A DNA stretch of 64,000 nt from Desulfobacterales bacterium (GTDB lineage: Bacteria; Desulfobacterota; Desulfobacteria; Desulfobacterales; JAAELO01). The position numbers were made by a program, and so were the translations under genes. Location: positions 62,001 to 126,000 of the forward strand of contig JAAELO010000457.1 of assembly GCA_024226555.1 (NCBI GenBank), in the 5' to 3' direction. Below the pieces are notes generated by a model that was given only the letters and a program-made list of their open reading frames with translations, made no database searches and was not told where the DNA came from. The stretch's first letter is position 1, and each line of letters opens with the position of its first letter. Below are positions 26,857 to 40,610 of the stretch, piece by piece.

Positions 26857-28777
26857 ATTCTATCCCCAAATCCTTCATTTTTCTCCAAAGTGTTGATCTG
26901 CTAATATTCAATTCTTTTGCTGTTTTTGTTTTATTAAATCGAAATTTTTCAAGTGTTTCTTTAATTATTTTAGATTCACTTTCCAATGCATTTTTCTTAA
27001 TCTTATTTTTCAAAGAACTTTCTAATATTGATTCAGGTATTTCTATTTCAACTAATTGACTATATTCGATGAGCTCCTGGTACAGATATTCCAGGCTATC
27101 ATCTTTGGAAATAAGGTTGTAGTTCAGAACAAGTTTTTCACTGAAATTCCTTAACTGTCTGACATTTCCAGGCCATTGATAATCTACTAGTTTCATAACA
27201 TATGAATCGGGAATTTTAATTAGCTTCATCTCATTTTTTTGAGAGAAGTATTTTATAAAATATCTGAGTAGATAAGGTATATCATCTTTCCTTTTTTTAA
27301 GAGCTGGGATTGAAATTCTCAAGACATTAAGTCTGAAGAAAAGATCTTCTCTAAAGGTACCGCTATGCATCGCATTTGTAAGATCTCTGCCAGCTGCAAC
27401 AATTCTTACATCCACAGGAATACTTTCTTCCCCGCCTATTCTTCTAACCTCTTTTTCCTGAATTACCCGAAGTAAAAGAACCTGAACATTTAAAGGCGTT
27501 GAGTCGATCTCATCTAAAAAGATTGTACCTTGATGGGCGATCTCAAAAAGACCAGGCTTTCCTCCTTTTCTTGATCCTGTAAATGCACCTTCCACATATC
27601 CAAACAGTTCACTTTCAAGAAGTTGATCTGGAAGAGCAGCACAATTTACAGAGACAAAAGGATGTTTCTTTCGGGGGCTCAAGTTGTGAATACTACTTGC
27701 TACAATCTCTTTACCCGTTCCTGTTTCGCCAATGATAAGAATGGATGAATCTGTTTTTGCAAACTGCTTACACATTTTTGCAACAATTTTCATGGATTCA
27801 TCTCTGTGGATCAGATCTTTTAAATTATATTTTGCTACAAATCCTTTGGAAAAAGATTTTCTTACAACTTTCTCTGACCGCATAACATTTGAAACATCCT
27901 GTATTATAGATACAGCACCAATAATATCATCGTCTAAAGTTATTGGCAGATGGCTGGACATGTAGTTTTTGTTTTGAATTTTATCAAGCTGATCCTCAAG
28001 TGGAACTTTTGTTTTTATTACGTCATTCAATGGGCTTGTTATAAATTTGTTAACAGGCATACCCACAACATCTTCTTCTATCCCAAGAATTCTTTTAGCA
28101 GCGCTGTTAAGTATAGTTATATTTTCTTTTTCATCCACAGAGATTATCCCATCATTTGAAGATTCAATAATTGATCTATATCGCTGGGTCTTGGCTTTCT
28201 CTTCTCTGTTAGAGAGGGCTACAGATTTTGCACTTTCTATTGTTGAAGCGATATCATCATTTGAGGTATCTATTCCAACAAAATTCATATCTAAATCCCT
28301 GGCAATTTTATTTGTCAGATTTCCACCTAAAACAACATCACACCCTTCTGATTTTCCTTTTTCAATAACTTTTATAAGGCTGTTGTTGTCTTTATAGATT
28401 CCCTGAGTGACCTTAATATTAAGTAGTTTTTCAAGTGTTTTAATTGCATCGATTTTTTGCCTGAAAACCGGAAACAGAATTTTAACTCCATACTCTTTTG
28501 CTTTATTTAGACTTGTCAAAACATCAAGTGAACGATGGGGAAATGATAAAACAGGTATTGTAAGGTTTTCTCTTAATATATGTGCTGTTCCACGCCTGCT
28601 GATTATAACTTCAACACCATTTTTTACCATACCTTGTGCGGTTTGGATAGACTCGCTCAAACCAATTGAACTTATATAGAGATCAAGATCTTTATTTGCA
28701 TCACTACTCGTAATTCTTTCGCTGAATGTTTCGCTTGAAGCCAAAATACCAATTTTAATTTTTTTATCTTGTATCAT
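26855..28777 (-). CDS. sigma-54-dependent regulator, PrpR_N-PAS-AAA+-HTH_8
   Basis: 640 residues. The N-terminal PrpR_N domain (about 5-190), a ligand-sensing domain known from propionate regulators, is followed by a PAS domain (about 200-310), the AAA+ activator domain (about 330-565; Walker A GETGTGKE, Walker B FLDEI) and a Fis-type HTH at the end. The sigma-54 contact loop reads GAFTGS rather than the usual GAFTGA. It is divergent from acnA-icd, whose upstream region has a sigma-54 promoter, so it most likely activates that operon in response to an acyl-CoA or TCA-related metabolite (inference). A 16-bp palindrome lies 15 nt upstream of its start. Confidence 0.92.
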   Translation of the reverse strand: MIQDKKIKIGILASSETFSERITSSDANKDLDLYISSIGLSESIQTAQGMVKNGVEVIISRRGTAHILRENLTIPVLSFPHRSLDVLTSLNKAKEYGVKILFPVFRQKIDAIKTLEKLLNIKVTQGIYKDNNSLIKVIEKGKSEGCDVVLGGNLTNKIARDLDMNFVGIDTSNDDIASTIESAKSVALSNREEKAKTQRYRSIIESSNDGIISVDEKENITILNSAAKRILGIEEDVVGMPVNKFITSPLNDVIKTKVPLEDQLDKIQNKNYMSSHLPITLDDDIIGAVSIIQDVSNVMRSEKVVRKSFSKGFVAKYNLKDLIHRDESMKIVAKMCKQFAKTDSSILIIGETGTGKEIVASSIHNLSPRKKHPFVSVNCAALPDQLLESELFGYVEGAFTGSRKGGKPGLFEIAHQGTIFLDEIDSTPLNVQVLLLRVIQEKEVRRIGGEESIPVDVRIVAAGRDLTNAMHSGTFREDLFFRLNVLRISIPALKKRKDDIPYLLRYFIKYFSQKNEMKLIKIPDSYVMKLVDYQWPGNVRQLRNFSEKLVLNYNLISKDDSLEYLYQELIEYSQLVEIEIPESILESSLKNKIKKNALESESKIIKETLEKFRFNKTKTAKELNISRSTLWRKMKDLGIE

Positions 28778-28792
28778 TTCAGACCTATTTGC

Positions 28793-28808
28793 GTTTCATT
28801 AATGAAAC
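28793..28808. promoter_or_regulatory. 16-bp palindrome, probable binding site of the PrpR-type activator
   Basis: GTTTCATTAATGAAAC is a perfect palindrome in the 272-bp divergent region. It lies about 165 nt upstream of the -24 element of acnA, a normal enhancer distance for sigma-54 activators, and 15 nt from the regulator's own start, which would allow self-control. Confidence 0.6.
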
Positions 28809-28971
28809 ACATTGTTACATGAAAAGAACGATATGTCAAAATTATAGAACATTTTATTTTACGTTTTATTTATTTTAAATATATTATTTAATAATAAAAT
28901 ATTATATAAAATAGGTGTAATATTGATTCTTTGCTTGCTTTTAAAATATAAAACCAGTCATAATTTTCAGA

Positions 28972-28987
28972 TGGCATTCTAATTGCA
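28972..28987 (+). promoter_or_regulatory. sigma-54 (-24/-12) promoter of acnA-icd
   Basis: TGGCATTCTAATTGCA has GG at 28973-28974 and GC at 28985-28986 with exactly 10 nt between, matching the RpoN consensus TGGCAC-N5-TTGCA at nearly all conserved positions. Transcription should begin near 28998, leaving a ~50-nt leader. Confidence 0.75.
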
Positions 28988-29049
28988 AAATATTGAAGAA
29001 ATTATAAATGTATTGAATTGTTGCATAATCTTTTATTACGGAGAATTAA

Positions 29050-33935
<4,886 letters not shown>

Positions 33936-33967
33936 TTTCTGGATATATTTTTTAAAATTATTTTTAG

Positions 33968-33993
33968 AGGGAGGGCTTGTGTCCTCCCTTTTT
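33968..33993 (+). terminator. rho-independent terminator of acnA-icd
   Basis: Stem AGGGAGG / CCTCCCT, 8-nt loop, followed by TTTT, 33 nt after the icd stop. Confidence 0.85.
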
Positions 33994-34024
33994 AAGTTTT
34001 GTCTACTTTTCTATAGATGGGTAA

Positions 34025-34518
34025 ATGAATAAAATATTAACTATCATATTATTAACAATTTTTTTAACAAGTTGCTCAACTGTTTTTTCTAAAAAAGAAG
34101 TTTTAAAACTTTAAGTGAAGCCACTTCTTTTATTCAAAAATCTCTAAAAGACCGTAATTATACAGCATTGGATAGTTCGCTTTTAGTAAAAGAGAATTCG
34201 AATTATCTTTAGGGAATCTCTAATAACTGATCTTTTTACGAAACACAGCGTTATAACAAAAATAAAACTGTAGTAAAATCAACCCGTTGTTTTTTGTTAT
34301 GCCTTGTTTTTCATCAAAAAATCTAATTATTAGAGGTTCCCTTTATATACTCTGATTTAGCTAAATATAATCTTGTTGAAATATACAAAGATGAAGTTTT
34401 CAACGAAGAATTTAAACGGCATACGTTAGGTGGACATTTGGGTAAATTAGGTTGTATTCATATTGATTTCTTAAAAAAAGAGAAGTGGCATATTGAAAAG
34501 ATTTGGAGGTGTAAATAA
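34025..34518 (+). pseudogene. lipoprotein gene broken by a frameshift and a MITE
   Basis: The start gives a lipoprotein signal (MNKILTIILLTIFLTSCST) and then hits a stop after 29 residues. One base changed in the T-run near 34101 restores a frame reading LSEATSFIQKSLKDRNYTA, which continues to the MITE at 34211. After the element the coding sense resumes (YSDLAKYNLVEIYKDEVF ... HIEKIWRCK) up to a stop at 34516-34518. So one ~125-residue lipoprotein gene carries both a single-base loss and a 132-bp insertion. The product family is not recognised; the tail resembles small calcium-free SnoaL-like or lumazine-free lipoproteins too weakly to name. Confidence 0.85.
34211..34342 (+). mobile_element. 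MITE copy F inside the lipoprotein pseudogene
   Basis: 132 bp, AGGGAATCTC to GAGGTTCCCT; TTTA lies at each edge. Nearly identical to the reverse complement of copy B (4 differences counted). Its left and right halves are imperfect inverted repeats over almost the full length, so a single-stranded copy would fold into one long hairpin. Confidence 0.92.
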
Positions 34519-34763
34519 ACTAATCAAATCAGACGTTCTTAATATGCTGTTTTATTCAATGTTCATTTAATCAATGTTAAGAATTTTTCATCCCATCCTT
34601 TATTCTTTATCCTGACCCTTGATCCTCAATAAAGAATATCTTCTTTTGTAAATATTAAACAATAAATAGCTTTTTATATTAATAATCTGAATTGGTTCAA
34701 AAAAAGCAGCTATTAGAAACCCATTAATACCAGTCGGTTAGTATTTTAAAACAAATTTTGATC

Positions 34764-34807
34764 TTGACAAAACTACTAAAAATGAGCTAACGTTTACGTT
34801 AACGTAA
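34764..34807 (+). promoter_or_regulatory. promoter and palindromic operator of icmF
   Basis: A -35 TTGACA at 34764-34769 is followed at 18 bp by TAACGT as a weak -10. The perfect 14-bp palindrome TTACGTTAACGTAA (34794-34807) overlaps the start-site region. Palindromes with ACGT cores are used by MerR-family regulators of acyl-CoA catabolism (LiuR type, from memory), and a MerR gene lies at 63.1 kb; the link is inference. Confidence 0.6.
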
Positions 34808-34861
34808 GTGTGGTTTTGCCGTTTTTTCTTATCAATTTTTTGCATATTTCCAGGAGTCGAT

Positions 34862-37800
34862 ATGAGTTTTGATACAGAAGTCTACAGTCCCTCAAATAAC
34901 GTAAGAATAGTTACAGCAACAGCCCTTTTTGACGGTCATGACGCATCAATCAGCATTATGAGAAGAATGCTTATGGATACTGGCGCTGAAGTTATTCATC
35001 TTGGACATAACCGATCTGTTAAAGATGTTGTGGATGCAGCAATAGATGAAGATGCTCAGGGCATTGGTATCTCAAGTTATCAGGGTGGGCATGTTGAGTA
35101 TTTTAAATATATTATTGACTTGCTGAAAGAGAGAGATTCTTCCCATATAAAGGTTTTTGGTGGTGGTGGTGGTGTTATTGTTCAGGAAGAGATTGATGAG
35201 CTCGAAGAGTATGGGGTTACAAAGATTTATTCTCCTCAGGATGGGACTGAGATGGGATTACAGGGAATGATCAATCATATGGTTGAAAACATGGATTTTC
35301 CTGTTACAACCAGTGATGAGTTTGACTTTGATACACTTTCTCCTGAAAATCCTTCATCCATTGCAAGATTAATAACTATCACTGAACAGGTTAAAGCCGG
35401 AAAGTTTGGTGATTACAATAATCTCCTTTCAAAAATAAAAGATAAAATAGGTGAGAATAATACACCTGTTATTGGAATAACCGGAACTGGTGGTGCTGGA
35501 AAATCTTCACTTACCGATGAACTTATTTTAAGAATTATGCGTGACCTCGATGATGTGAGGGTTGGTATAATAAGTTGTGATCCATCCAGACGAAAAACAG
35601 GTGGCGCTCTTCTTGGTGACAGAATAAGAATGAATGCTATAGATAATGACAGAATCTATATGAGAAGCCTTGCAATCAGAAGGTCAAACTCTGAGGTTCC
35701 TGAAGCTCTTCCAGAAGCAATACTTGCAGCAAAATCAGCTGGTTTTGATATAATAATAGCTGAAACAGCTGGAATTGGTCAGGGAGATTCCTCGATTTTC
35801 GATATAGTTGATATTTCTATTTATGTTATGACAAGTGAATTTGGAGCAGCTTCACAACTTGAAAAGATAGATATGCTCGATCTTGCTGATCTTATAGTAA
35901 TAAATAAAATGGAAAAAAGAGGAAGTGATGACGCAATCCGTGATGTCAGAAAACAGGTTCAGCGTAACAGAAAAGCCTTTGACAAGTCCCCTGATGAGAT
36001 GCCCGTATTTGGAACAATAGCTTCCAAATTTAATGATGATGGTGTGACTGCTTTATATTATGGACTTCTGGATGTTATTAATGAAAAAAAGGGCATCTCT
36101 TTTAAATCTCAATACGAAAGACCTGATACTAAAATATCCTCTTCAAAAACTATTATTATTCCACCAGACAGAGTACGCTATCTTGCTGAAATTGCTAAAA
36201 CTGTAAGAGATTACCATAAAGAGACTGACAAGCAGTCAGATGCATTGAGAAAAAAGTGGCACCTTGAAGAGTCTTTGGATATTCTTGATTCAAATGATTT
36301 GATTGCAAAGCTTAAAGAAGAAGTAGTAAAAGCGGAAAAAGCTATAGATAACGAAACAAAGGAACTTGTTGATTCATGGATTGATATTGCAGAAAAATAT
36401 TCAAAGGATGAGTTGGTATATCAGGTGCGTGATAAAGAGATAAGAATTCCTCTTAATTCAGAATCACTATCACATACTAAAATTTCCAAGATATCACTAC
36501 CTCAATTCAAAGATCCTGGTGAGATATATAAATTCAGACGCAAAGAGAATCTACCAGGTTTTTTTCCTTTTACAGCAGGGGTTTTTCCACTTAAAAGAGT
36601 TGATGAAGATCCAACAAGGATGTTTGCGGGACAAGGAGACCCCTTCTTTACAAATAACAGATTCAAAATGTTGTCTGCAAATTTTCCATCGAAAAGACTC
36701 TCCACAGCTTTTGATGCTGTCACGCTTTTTGGGTGTGATCCTGATTTAAGACCAGACATATACGGAAAGGTTGGAACTTCAGGCGTAAGCGTTTGCACAC
36801 TGGATGATGTTAAAGTTTTATACAGTGGTTTTGATCTTTGTGTACCAACAACATCTGTATCTATGACTATAAATGGGCCTGCTCCAATGATGCTCGCTAT
36901 GTTTATCAATACAGCAATAGATCAGATGATAGAAAAATTTGAAGAAGAAAATAATCGTAAACCTACTCCTGATGAATATCTTGAACTAAGAAATTGCGCT
37001 ATGTCCAGTGTGCGTGGAACTGTTCAGGCTGACATTCTTAAGGAAGATCAGGGACAGAATTCATGCATCTTCTCGGTTGAATTTGCACTAAAAATGATGG
37101 GTGATATTCAGGAATTTTTTGTAGAGAACAATGTTAGAAATTTCTATTCAGTATCCATATCAGGTTATCATATTGCTGAAGCAGGTGCTAATCCTATATC
37201 ACAGACTGCTTTTACTCTTGCCAATGGTTTTACATATGTTGAGTACTATCTGTCGAGGGGACTTGATCTGGATAGCTTCGCACCAAATCTGTCATTCTTT
37301 TTTTCATGTGGTATGGACCCTGAATATACAGTAATAGGAAGAGTTGCCAGAAGAATATGGGCTGTTGCACTTCGAAATATGTACAAAGGATCTGAAAGAT
37401 CACAGAAGCTGAAATATCATACACAGACTTCAGGGAGGTCTCTGCATAGCCAGGAAGTTCAGTTTAATGATATCAGGACAACAATACAGGCATTGACTGC
37501 TATCTATGATAATTGCAACAGCCTACACACAAATGCTTATGATGAAGCGATTACTACTCCTAGTGAAGAGTCTGTGAGACGTGCTCTTGCAATTCAGCTT
37601 ATTATTAATAATGAAGCAGGTCTTGCCAAAAATGAGAACATGAATCAGGGTAGTTTTATTGTTGAAGAGTTAACAGATCTTGTTGAAGAAGCGATATTGA
37701 AGGAATTTGACAGTATGACCGATAGAGGTGGTGTTCTTGGTTCAATGGAGACTGGTTATCAGAGAAGTAAAATCCAGGATGAATCCATGCACTATGAGAT

Positions 37801-38119
37801 GCTTAAACACTCCGGGGAATATCCATTAATTGGAGTTAATACCTTTATTAATGAAAATCCTGATGCAGCAGAGGAGATTGCAGCACTTGAACTTGCAAGA
37901 GCCACTGAAGATGAAAAAGAGTCTCAGTTAAAAAGACTTAAAGAGTTCCATGATAAAAACAGTGATACCAGTGATGAAGCACTTAAAAAACTTCAAAAGG
38001 CTGCTTTAAATGGTGAAAATATTTTTGCAGAACTTATGGAAACTGTCAGACATTGCAGTCTTGAGCAGATTACGAATGCTCTATATGAAGTGGGGGGCAA
38101 ATTCCGCCGAACAATGTAA
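34862..38119 (+). CDS. icmF: fused isobutyryl-CoA mutase IcmF
   Basis: 1085 residues. Order: B12-binding domain (about 10-140; DGHDAS with the cobalt-ligating His), MeaB-like G-protein chaperone (about 165-400; P-loop GTGGAGKSS), linker, and the TIM-barrel substrate domain (about 520-1085; [18 protein letters not shown]). This architecture defines IcmF, which interconverts isobutyryl-CoA and n-butyryl-CoA, some members also pivalyl-CoA, with adenosylcobalamin. The frame is open from 34808, but CAGGAGTCGAT before the ATG at 34862 sets the start. It has its own promoter and terminator. It may feed branched-chain (valine) carbon into butyryl-CoA metabolism. Confidence 0.95.
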   Translation: MSFDTEVYSPSNNVRIVTATALFDGHDASISIMRRMLMDTGAEVIHLGHNRSVKDVVDAAIDEDAQGIGISSYQGGHVEYFKYIIDLLKERDSSHIKVFGGGGGVIVQEEIDELEEYGVTKIYSPQDGTEMGLQGMINHMVENMDFPVTTSDEFDFDTLSPENPSSIARLITITEQVKAGKFGDYNNLLSKIKDKIGENNTPVIGITGTGGAGKSSLTDELILRIMRDLDDVRVGIISCDPSRRKTGGALLGDRIRMNAIDNDRIYMRSLAIRRSNSEVPEALPEAILAAKSAGFDIIIAETAGIGQGDSSIFDIVDISIYVMTSEFGAASQLEKIDMLDLADLIVINKMEKRGSDDAIRDVRKQVQRNRKAFDKSPDEMPVFGTIASKFNDDGVTALYYGLLDVINEKKGISFKSQYERPDTKISSSKTIIIPPDRVRYLAEIAKTVRDYHKETDKQSDALRKKWHLEESLDILDSNDLIAKLKEEVVKAEKAIDNETKELVDSWIDIAEKYSKDELVYQVRDKEIRIPLNSESLSHTKISKISLPQFKDPGEIYKFRRKENLPGFFPFTAGVFPLKRVDEDPTRMFAGQGDPFFTNNRFKMLSANFPSKRLSTAFDAVTLFGCDPDLRPDIYGKVGTSGVSVCTLDDVKVLYSGFDLCVPTTSVSMTINGPAPMMLAMFINTAIDQMIEKFEEENNRKPTPDEYLELRNCAMSSVRGTVQADILKEDQGQNSCIFSVEFALKMMGDIQEFFVENNVRNFYSVSISGYHIAEAGANPISQTAFTLANGFTYVEYYLSRGLDLDSFAPNLSFFFSCGMDPEYTVIGRVARRIWAVALRNMYKGSERSQKLKYHTQTSGRSLHSQEVQFNDIRTTIQALTAIYDNCNSLHTNAYDEAITTPSEESVRRALAIQLIINNEAGLAKNENMNQGSFIVEELTDLVEEAILKEFDSMTDRGGVLGSMETGYQRSKIQDESMHYEMLKHSGEYPLIGVNTFINENPDAAEEIAALELARATEDEKESQLKRLKEFHDKNSDTSDEALKKLQKAALNGENIFAELMETVRHCSLEQITNALYEVGGKFRRTM

Positions 38120-38150
38120 CCAATTGTCTTTTGAGCGAAATTCTTTGTTA

Positions 38151-38246
38151 TACGATAATGATAATTACGTAAATAAAAAATGTTTTAATTTTATTTAACT
38201 GCAACGAAATATTAAAAACATATTCCTGCGAATTATCATTATCGTA
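38151..38246. repeat. 16-bp inverted repeat with Fur-like halves after icmF
   Basis: TACGATAATGATAATT (38151-38166) and AATTATCATTATCGTA (38231-38246) are perfectly complementary, 64 nt apart. Each half contains GATAATGATAAT, the left part of a Fur box, pointing toward each other. It could be paired Fur-type sites, a large hairpin, or ends of a decayed element. Confidence 0.55.
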
Positions 38247-38248
38247 AT

Positions 38249-38320
38249 GCAGAGTTTTTATAAAACTAAAAGCTTTTATAAACGTTGTATTTCATCTCAA
38301 AATCCTAATTGCTATATTTG
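38249..38320 (+). repeat. remnant of the enlarged MITE variant
   Basis: TATAAAACTAAAAGCTTTT and the following ~40 bp closely match the interior and right half of copy C (14743-14800); termini are decayed. Confidence 0.6.
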
Positions 38321-38384
38321 TTCATATTGGATTTAAGAAAATAAATTAGAAACGATTTCTTGTGAAGAGTTCTACTCCTTTTAT

Positions 38385-38413
38385 TGGGAGGGTTTAAAAA
38401 CCCTCCCATTTTT
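38385..38413. terminator. terminator between icmF and the convergent small gene
   Basis: Stem TGGGAGGGT / ACCCTCCCA, loop TTAAAA, then a T-run. It probably serves both icmF and the minus-strand genes that end at 38416. Confidence 0.85.
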
Positions 38414-38415
38414 AT

Positions 38416-38520
38416 CTATTCCCTTTTACCACGTAAAACACCTGCTTTTTTTCCATTGTGAAGAATTATTACTTCTTTTTTATTTTCTTTAAAAGAAAAT
38501 CCAATGGCTTTTGATTTCAT
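38416..38520 (-). CDS. 34-residue protein translationally coupled to the membrane protein gene
   Basis: A small frame whose ATG overlaps the stop of the upstream gene in a TAATG arrangement, ending next to a terminator. The peptide (MKSKAIGFSFKENKKEV, then HNGKKAGVLRGK) is basic. Its final part resembles short conserved proteins with an H-x-K-x-x-x-x-LRG motif, recalled from memory, but shortened. The coupling and the position before the terminator support translation; function unknown. Confidence 0.45.
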   Translation of the reverse strand: MKSKAIGFSFKENKKEVIILHNGKKAGVLRGKRE

Positions 38521-39359
38521 TATACACCATGAAGTTCTTTTATTTTATTGTATTGATCAGATGTTAAAACGAAGTTTTCAATGATATCATCATCATTCTT
38601 TTCAATTTCACCCTTATCATCTTCGGTTATTTCAACAGAAGTTACAGTTAAGAAATAGCTGTCCTGGCAATCAGGACAAAACAAAAGTTTTAACTGGGTA
38701 TAAATAGATGCATCATCATCTGTCTCTTTTAATAAATTTAAAATTGTAAAATCACTACCTTCAAGTTGAGAAGTTAATATTTCTACATTCTCAATGGGTT
38801 CTAAAGGGAAAATAAACTCTTCTTTATCTATCCATTTATTGCAACGTTCACAGAAAGGTGTGGATACAATTGGTATACAGGCAAACAGCGTTGAGGCACC
38901 AATTATCATTAAGGCTTCTATTGTCCAGATTGAATAGATTGAGAATCCTTTAGGAGTCCAGCCAAAAATGCTCCATGCTCCATTATCTGCAACCATTTTT
39001 ACAACATAATACATATTGGAAGGAGATGCTACCATTGCTCCTTCTTTTCCTGAGAATGCATGAATCCAACTAACCCAACCAATGTATTGTGCGAAAATTC
39101 CAAATATTAAACCAAAAAAAACAAGAGCTTTCGTGTTTCTTACTTTGCCAAATTTTCCACTATATCCAATCAATAAACCGAGAATTCCACCAAAGCCAAG
39201 CGTGATGAAGAAGTTCAAATAGATAAAAGGAATATAGAAAATAGCATAACCATAAATTGCTCCAAGTAGTAATGAGCCAATAGCTCCTGCTAAAATAATA
39301 TAAATTAATCCCATGAGTCCAATTGTACCTGAATGTTCGTAATACTTACTTTTTTGCAT
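38520..39359 (-). CDS. membrane protein with C-terminal zinc-ribbon-like domain
   Basis: 279 residues. Four to five membrane segments occupy the first ~170 residues. The soluble remainder has two CxxC knuckles, CERCNKW near 170 and CPDCQDSY near 230, about 60 residues apart, which could bind one zinc, and an acidic tail. I do not recognise the family. CAGGGGATTT precedes the ATG. It is followed by a coupled 34-residue frame and preceded by the DUF5713 gene 22 nt upstream, so the three are probably one transcript. Confidence 0.75.
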   Translation of the reverse strand: MQKSKYYEHSGTIGLMGLIYIILAGAIGSLLLGAIYGYAIFYIPFIYLNFFITLGFGGILGLLIGYSGKFGKVRNTKALVFFGLIFGIFAQYIGWVSWIHAFSGKEGAMVASPSNMYYVVKMVADNGAWSIFGWTPKGFSIYSIWTIEALMIIGASTLFACIPIVSTPFCERCNKWIDKEEFIFPLEPIENVEILTSQLEGSDFTILNLLKETDDDASIYTQLKLLFCPDCQDSYFLTVTSVEITEDDKGEIEKNDDDIIENFVLTSDQYNKIKELHGV

Positions 39360-39380
39360 AAAATCCCCTGTTTAATATGT

Positions 39381-39719
39381 TTACCAATCTCTTGGAGCAA
39401 TAACTTCTTCAATATCAAGATCAAATCCATAGGATTTAACAATAAAATCAAAGTCCATTCCAATACAATCCCTTGCAGCGGTTTCTATTTCACTTCCATT
39501 CTCTCCAAACTCATGGTTAAGGTCATTAAATTTTTCTGTTGCTGCATGTGTTAGCTTATAAATTAAGGCATCATCCTTAGGGTTTGTCTCTTCTATCAGT
39601 GAGCAAAGTTTCAAAAGAATCTCTTTTCCTTTATCCACAAGGAAATCCGGAAAATATGAGTCTCTATACATATCTTCAAGAAAATTATAACTTTTGATTT
39701 TACTGTTTTCTAAATCCAT
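39381..39719 (-). CDS. DUF5713 family protein
   Basis: 112 residues matching the whole DUF5713 pattern: FLEDMYRDSYFPDFLVDKGK, KLTHAATEKFNDL, ETAARDCIG and the terminal EEVIAPRDW. It is a small acidic cytoplasmic protein of unknown function. AGGAT precedes the ATG. It lies between the interrupted acetyltransferase (19 nt upstream) and the zinc-ribbon membrane protein, in the same direction. Confidence 0.88.
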   Translation of the reverse strand: MDLENSKIKSYNFLEDMYRDSYFPDFLVDKGKEILLKLCSLIEETNPKDDALIYKLTHAATEKFNDLNHEFGENGSEIETAARDCIGMDFDFIVKSYGFDLDIEEVIAPRDW

Positions 39720-39738
39720 TATTTATTTATATCCTAAT

Positions 39739-40221
39739 TTATATTGAATATTTATAAAACATTGAATCAACTTCCATAACCGGAAACGATTCAGGAAGAT
39801 TATTTTTATCAATATCTAAAAATCCATTTTTATCATAAAATATGTGTGCAGCATGATATTTTGAAGTAGTTCCCAAATAAATCTCTTTAACACCTTTCTT
39901 TTTACACCAGTCAAACATCTTCTCTAAAAGTTTTTTTGCCACACTCTATTCAGAGCCTCTGAACTCCTTTTTTACAAACATTTTTCTGAGAGCACACAAA
40001 CCATTTCCAATATCGATCAGAGATATTGTTCCCACAACTTCAGACCTGTATAAAGCTACCCAAAAATTACCCAGTCCTTTTTGATAAAAATCCGGAATTT
40101 CAAGAAGGTCAGGCTGGTCTTCCAAGGTTATTGAAATATTAAACTCATTTTGCTGGATAGGTAAAATGAGTTTTGGCACATCTTCTATATATTTTTTTTC
40201 ATATGGGATTACTTCTATCAT
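39739..40221 (-). pseudogene. GNAT acetyltransferase interrupted by an in-frame amber codon
   Basis: A GNAT domain is encoded in one frame from 40221 (MIEVIPYEKKYIEDV) to 39739 (ending YKYSI), but a TAG at 39946-39948 splits it. Before it reads RKMFVKKEFRGSE, after it SVAKKLLEKMFDWCKKKG, which is where the acetyl-CoA-binding R/Q-x-x-G-x-G/A loop and helix sit. The rest of the fold is intact (FYDKNGF motif). No frameshift is needed. Readings: a nonsense mutation, or readthrough. TAG is a common normal stop in this window, so a nonsense allele is the simpler view. A GTG just after the stop could start a truncated second peptide. Confidence 0.8.
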
Positions 40222-40241
40222 GATTTATCCTATTCAAAACG

Positions 40242-40558
40242 AGGGAATCTCAAAAACTACCTTTTATCTGAATTACTTATGTTGTTAAAAACAAAACAAC
40301 AGAGTATACGAGAAAAAAATAACTGTGAACTTTATTAAGGGAATCTCTAATAACCTCTCTTTTGGCGAAAAACTATGTTATTTCCAAAAAAAACTGTAAT
40401 AAAATCGGCTCGTTAATTTTTGAAATGCCTTGTATTTCATCCAAAATTCTAATTATTAGAGATTCCCTTAAATTAAACCTTTTTTATAAACGAATCGGCT
40501 CGTTATATTTTTCTCAAGCCTTGTAATTAAACCAAAAATATTATTTTTAAAGGTTCCC
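40242..40558 (+). mobile_element. MITE copy G (outer), split by copy H
   Basis: Left part 40242-40337 (AGGGAATCTCAAAAACTAC...) and right part 40469-40558 (...CGGCTCGTTA, CAAGCCTTGTAATTAAACC, AGGTTCCC) belong to one copy of the type seen at 10291. Copy H sits between them. Confidence 0.85.
40338..40468 (+). mobile_element. MITE copy H (inner), inserted into copy G
   Basis: 131 bp, AGGGAATCTC to GAGATTCCCT, flanked by TA at 40336-40337 and 40469-40470. It closely resembles copy J at 50346-50475. The clean ends and TA duplication show a transposition into an older copy. Confidence 0.9.
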
Positions 40559-40610
40559 ATGAGATAATTAAGAGAATCTTGATTTAATTTATTGGCAAAT
40601 AATGAAAAAA

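Noticed and set aside
39946-39948. Pyrrolysine insertion at the amber codon in the GNAT gene
   Set aside because: Several intact genes here (acnA, the pntC fusion, DUF805, rnhB) end with TAG and no methylamine-methyltransferase or pyl gene is present; a nonsense mutation is simpler.
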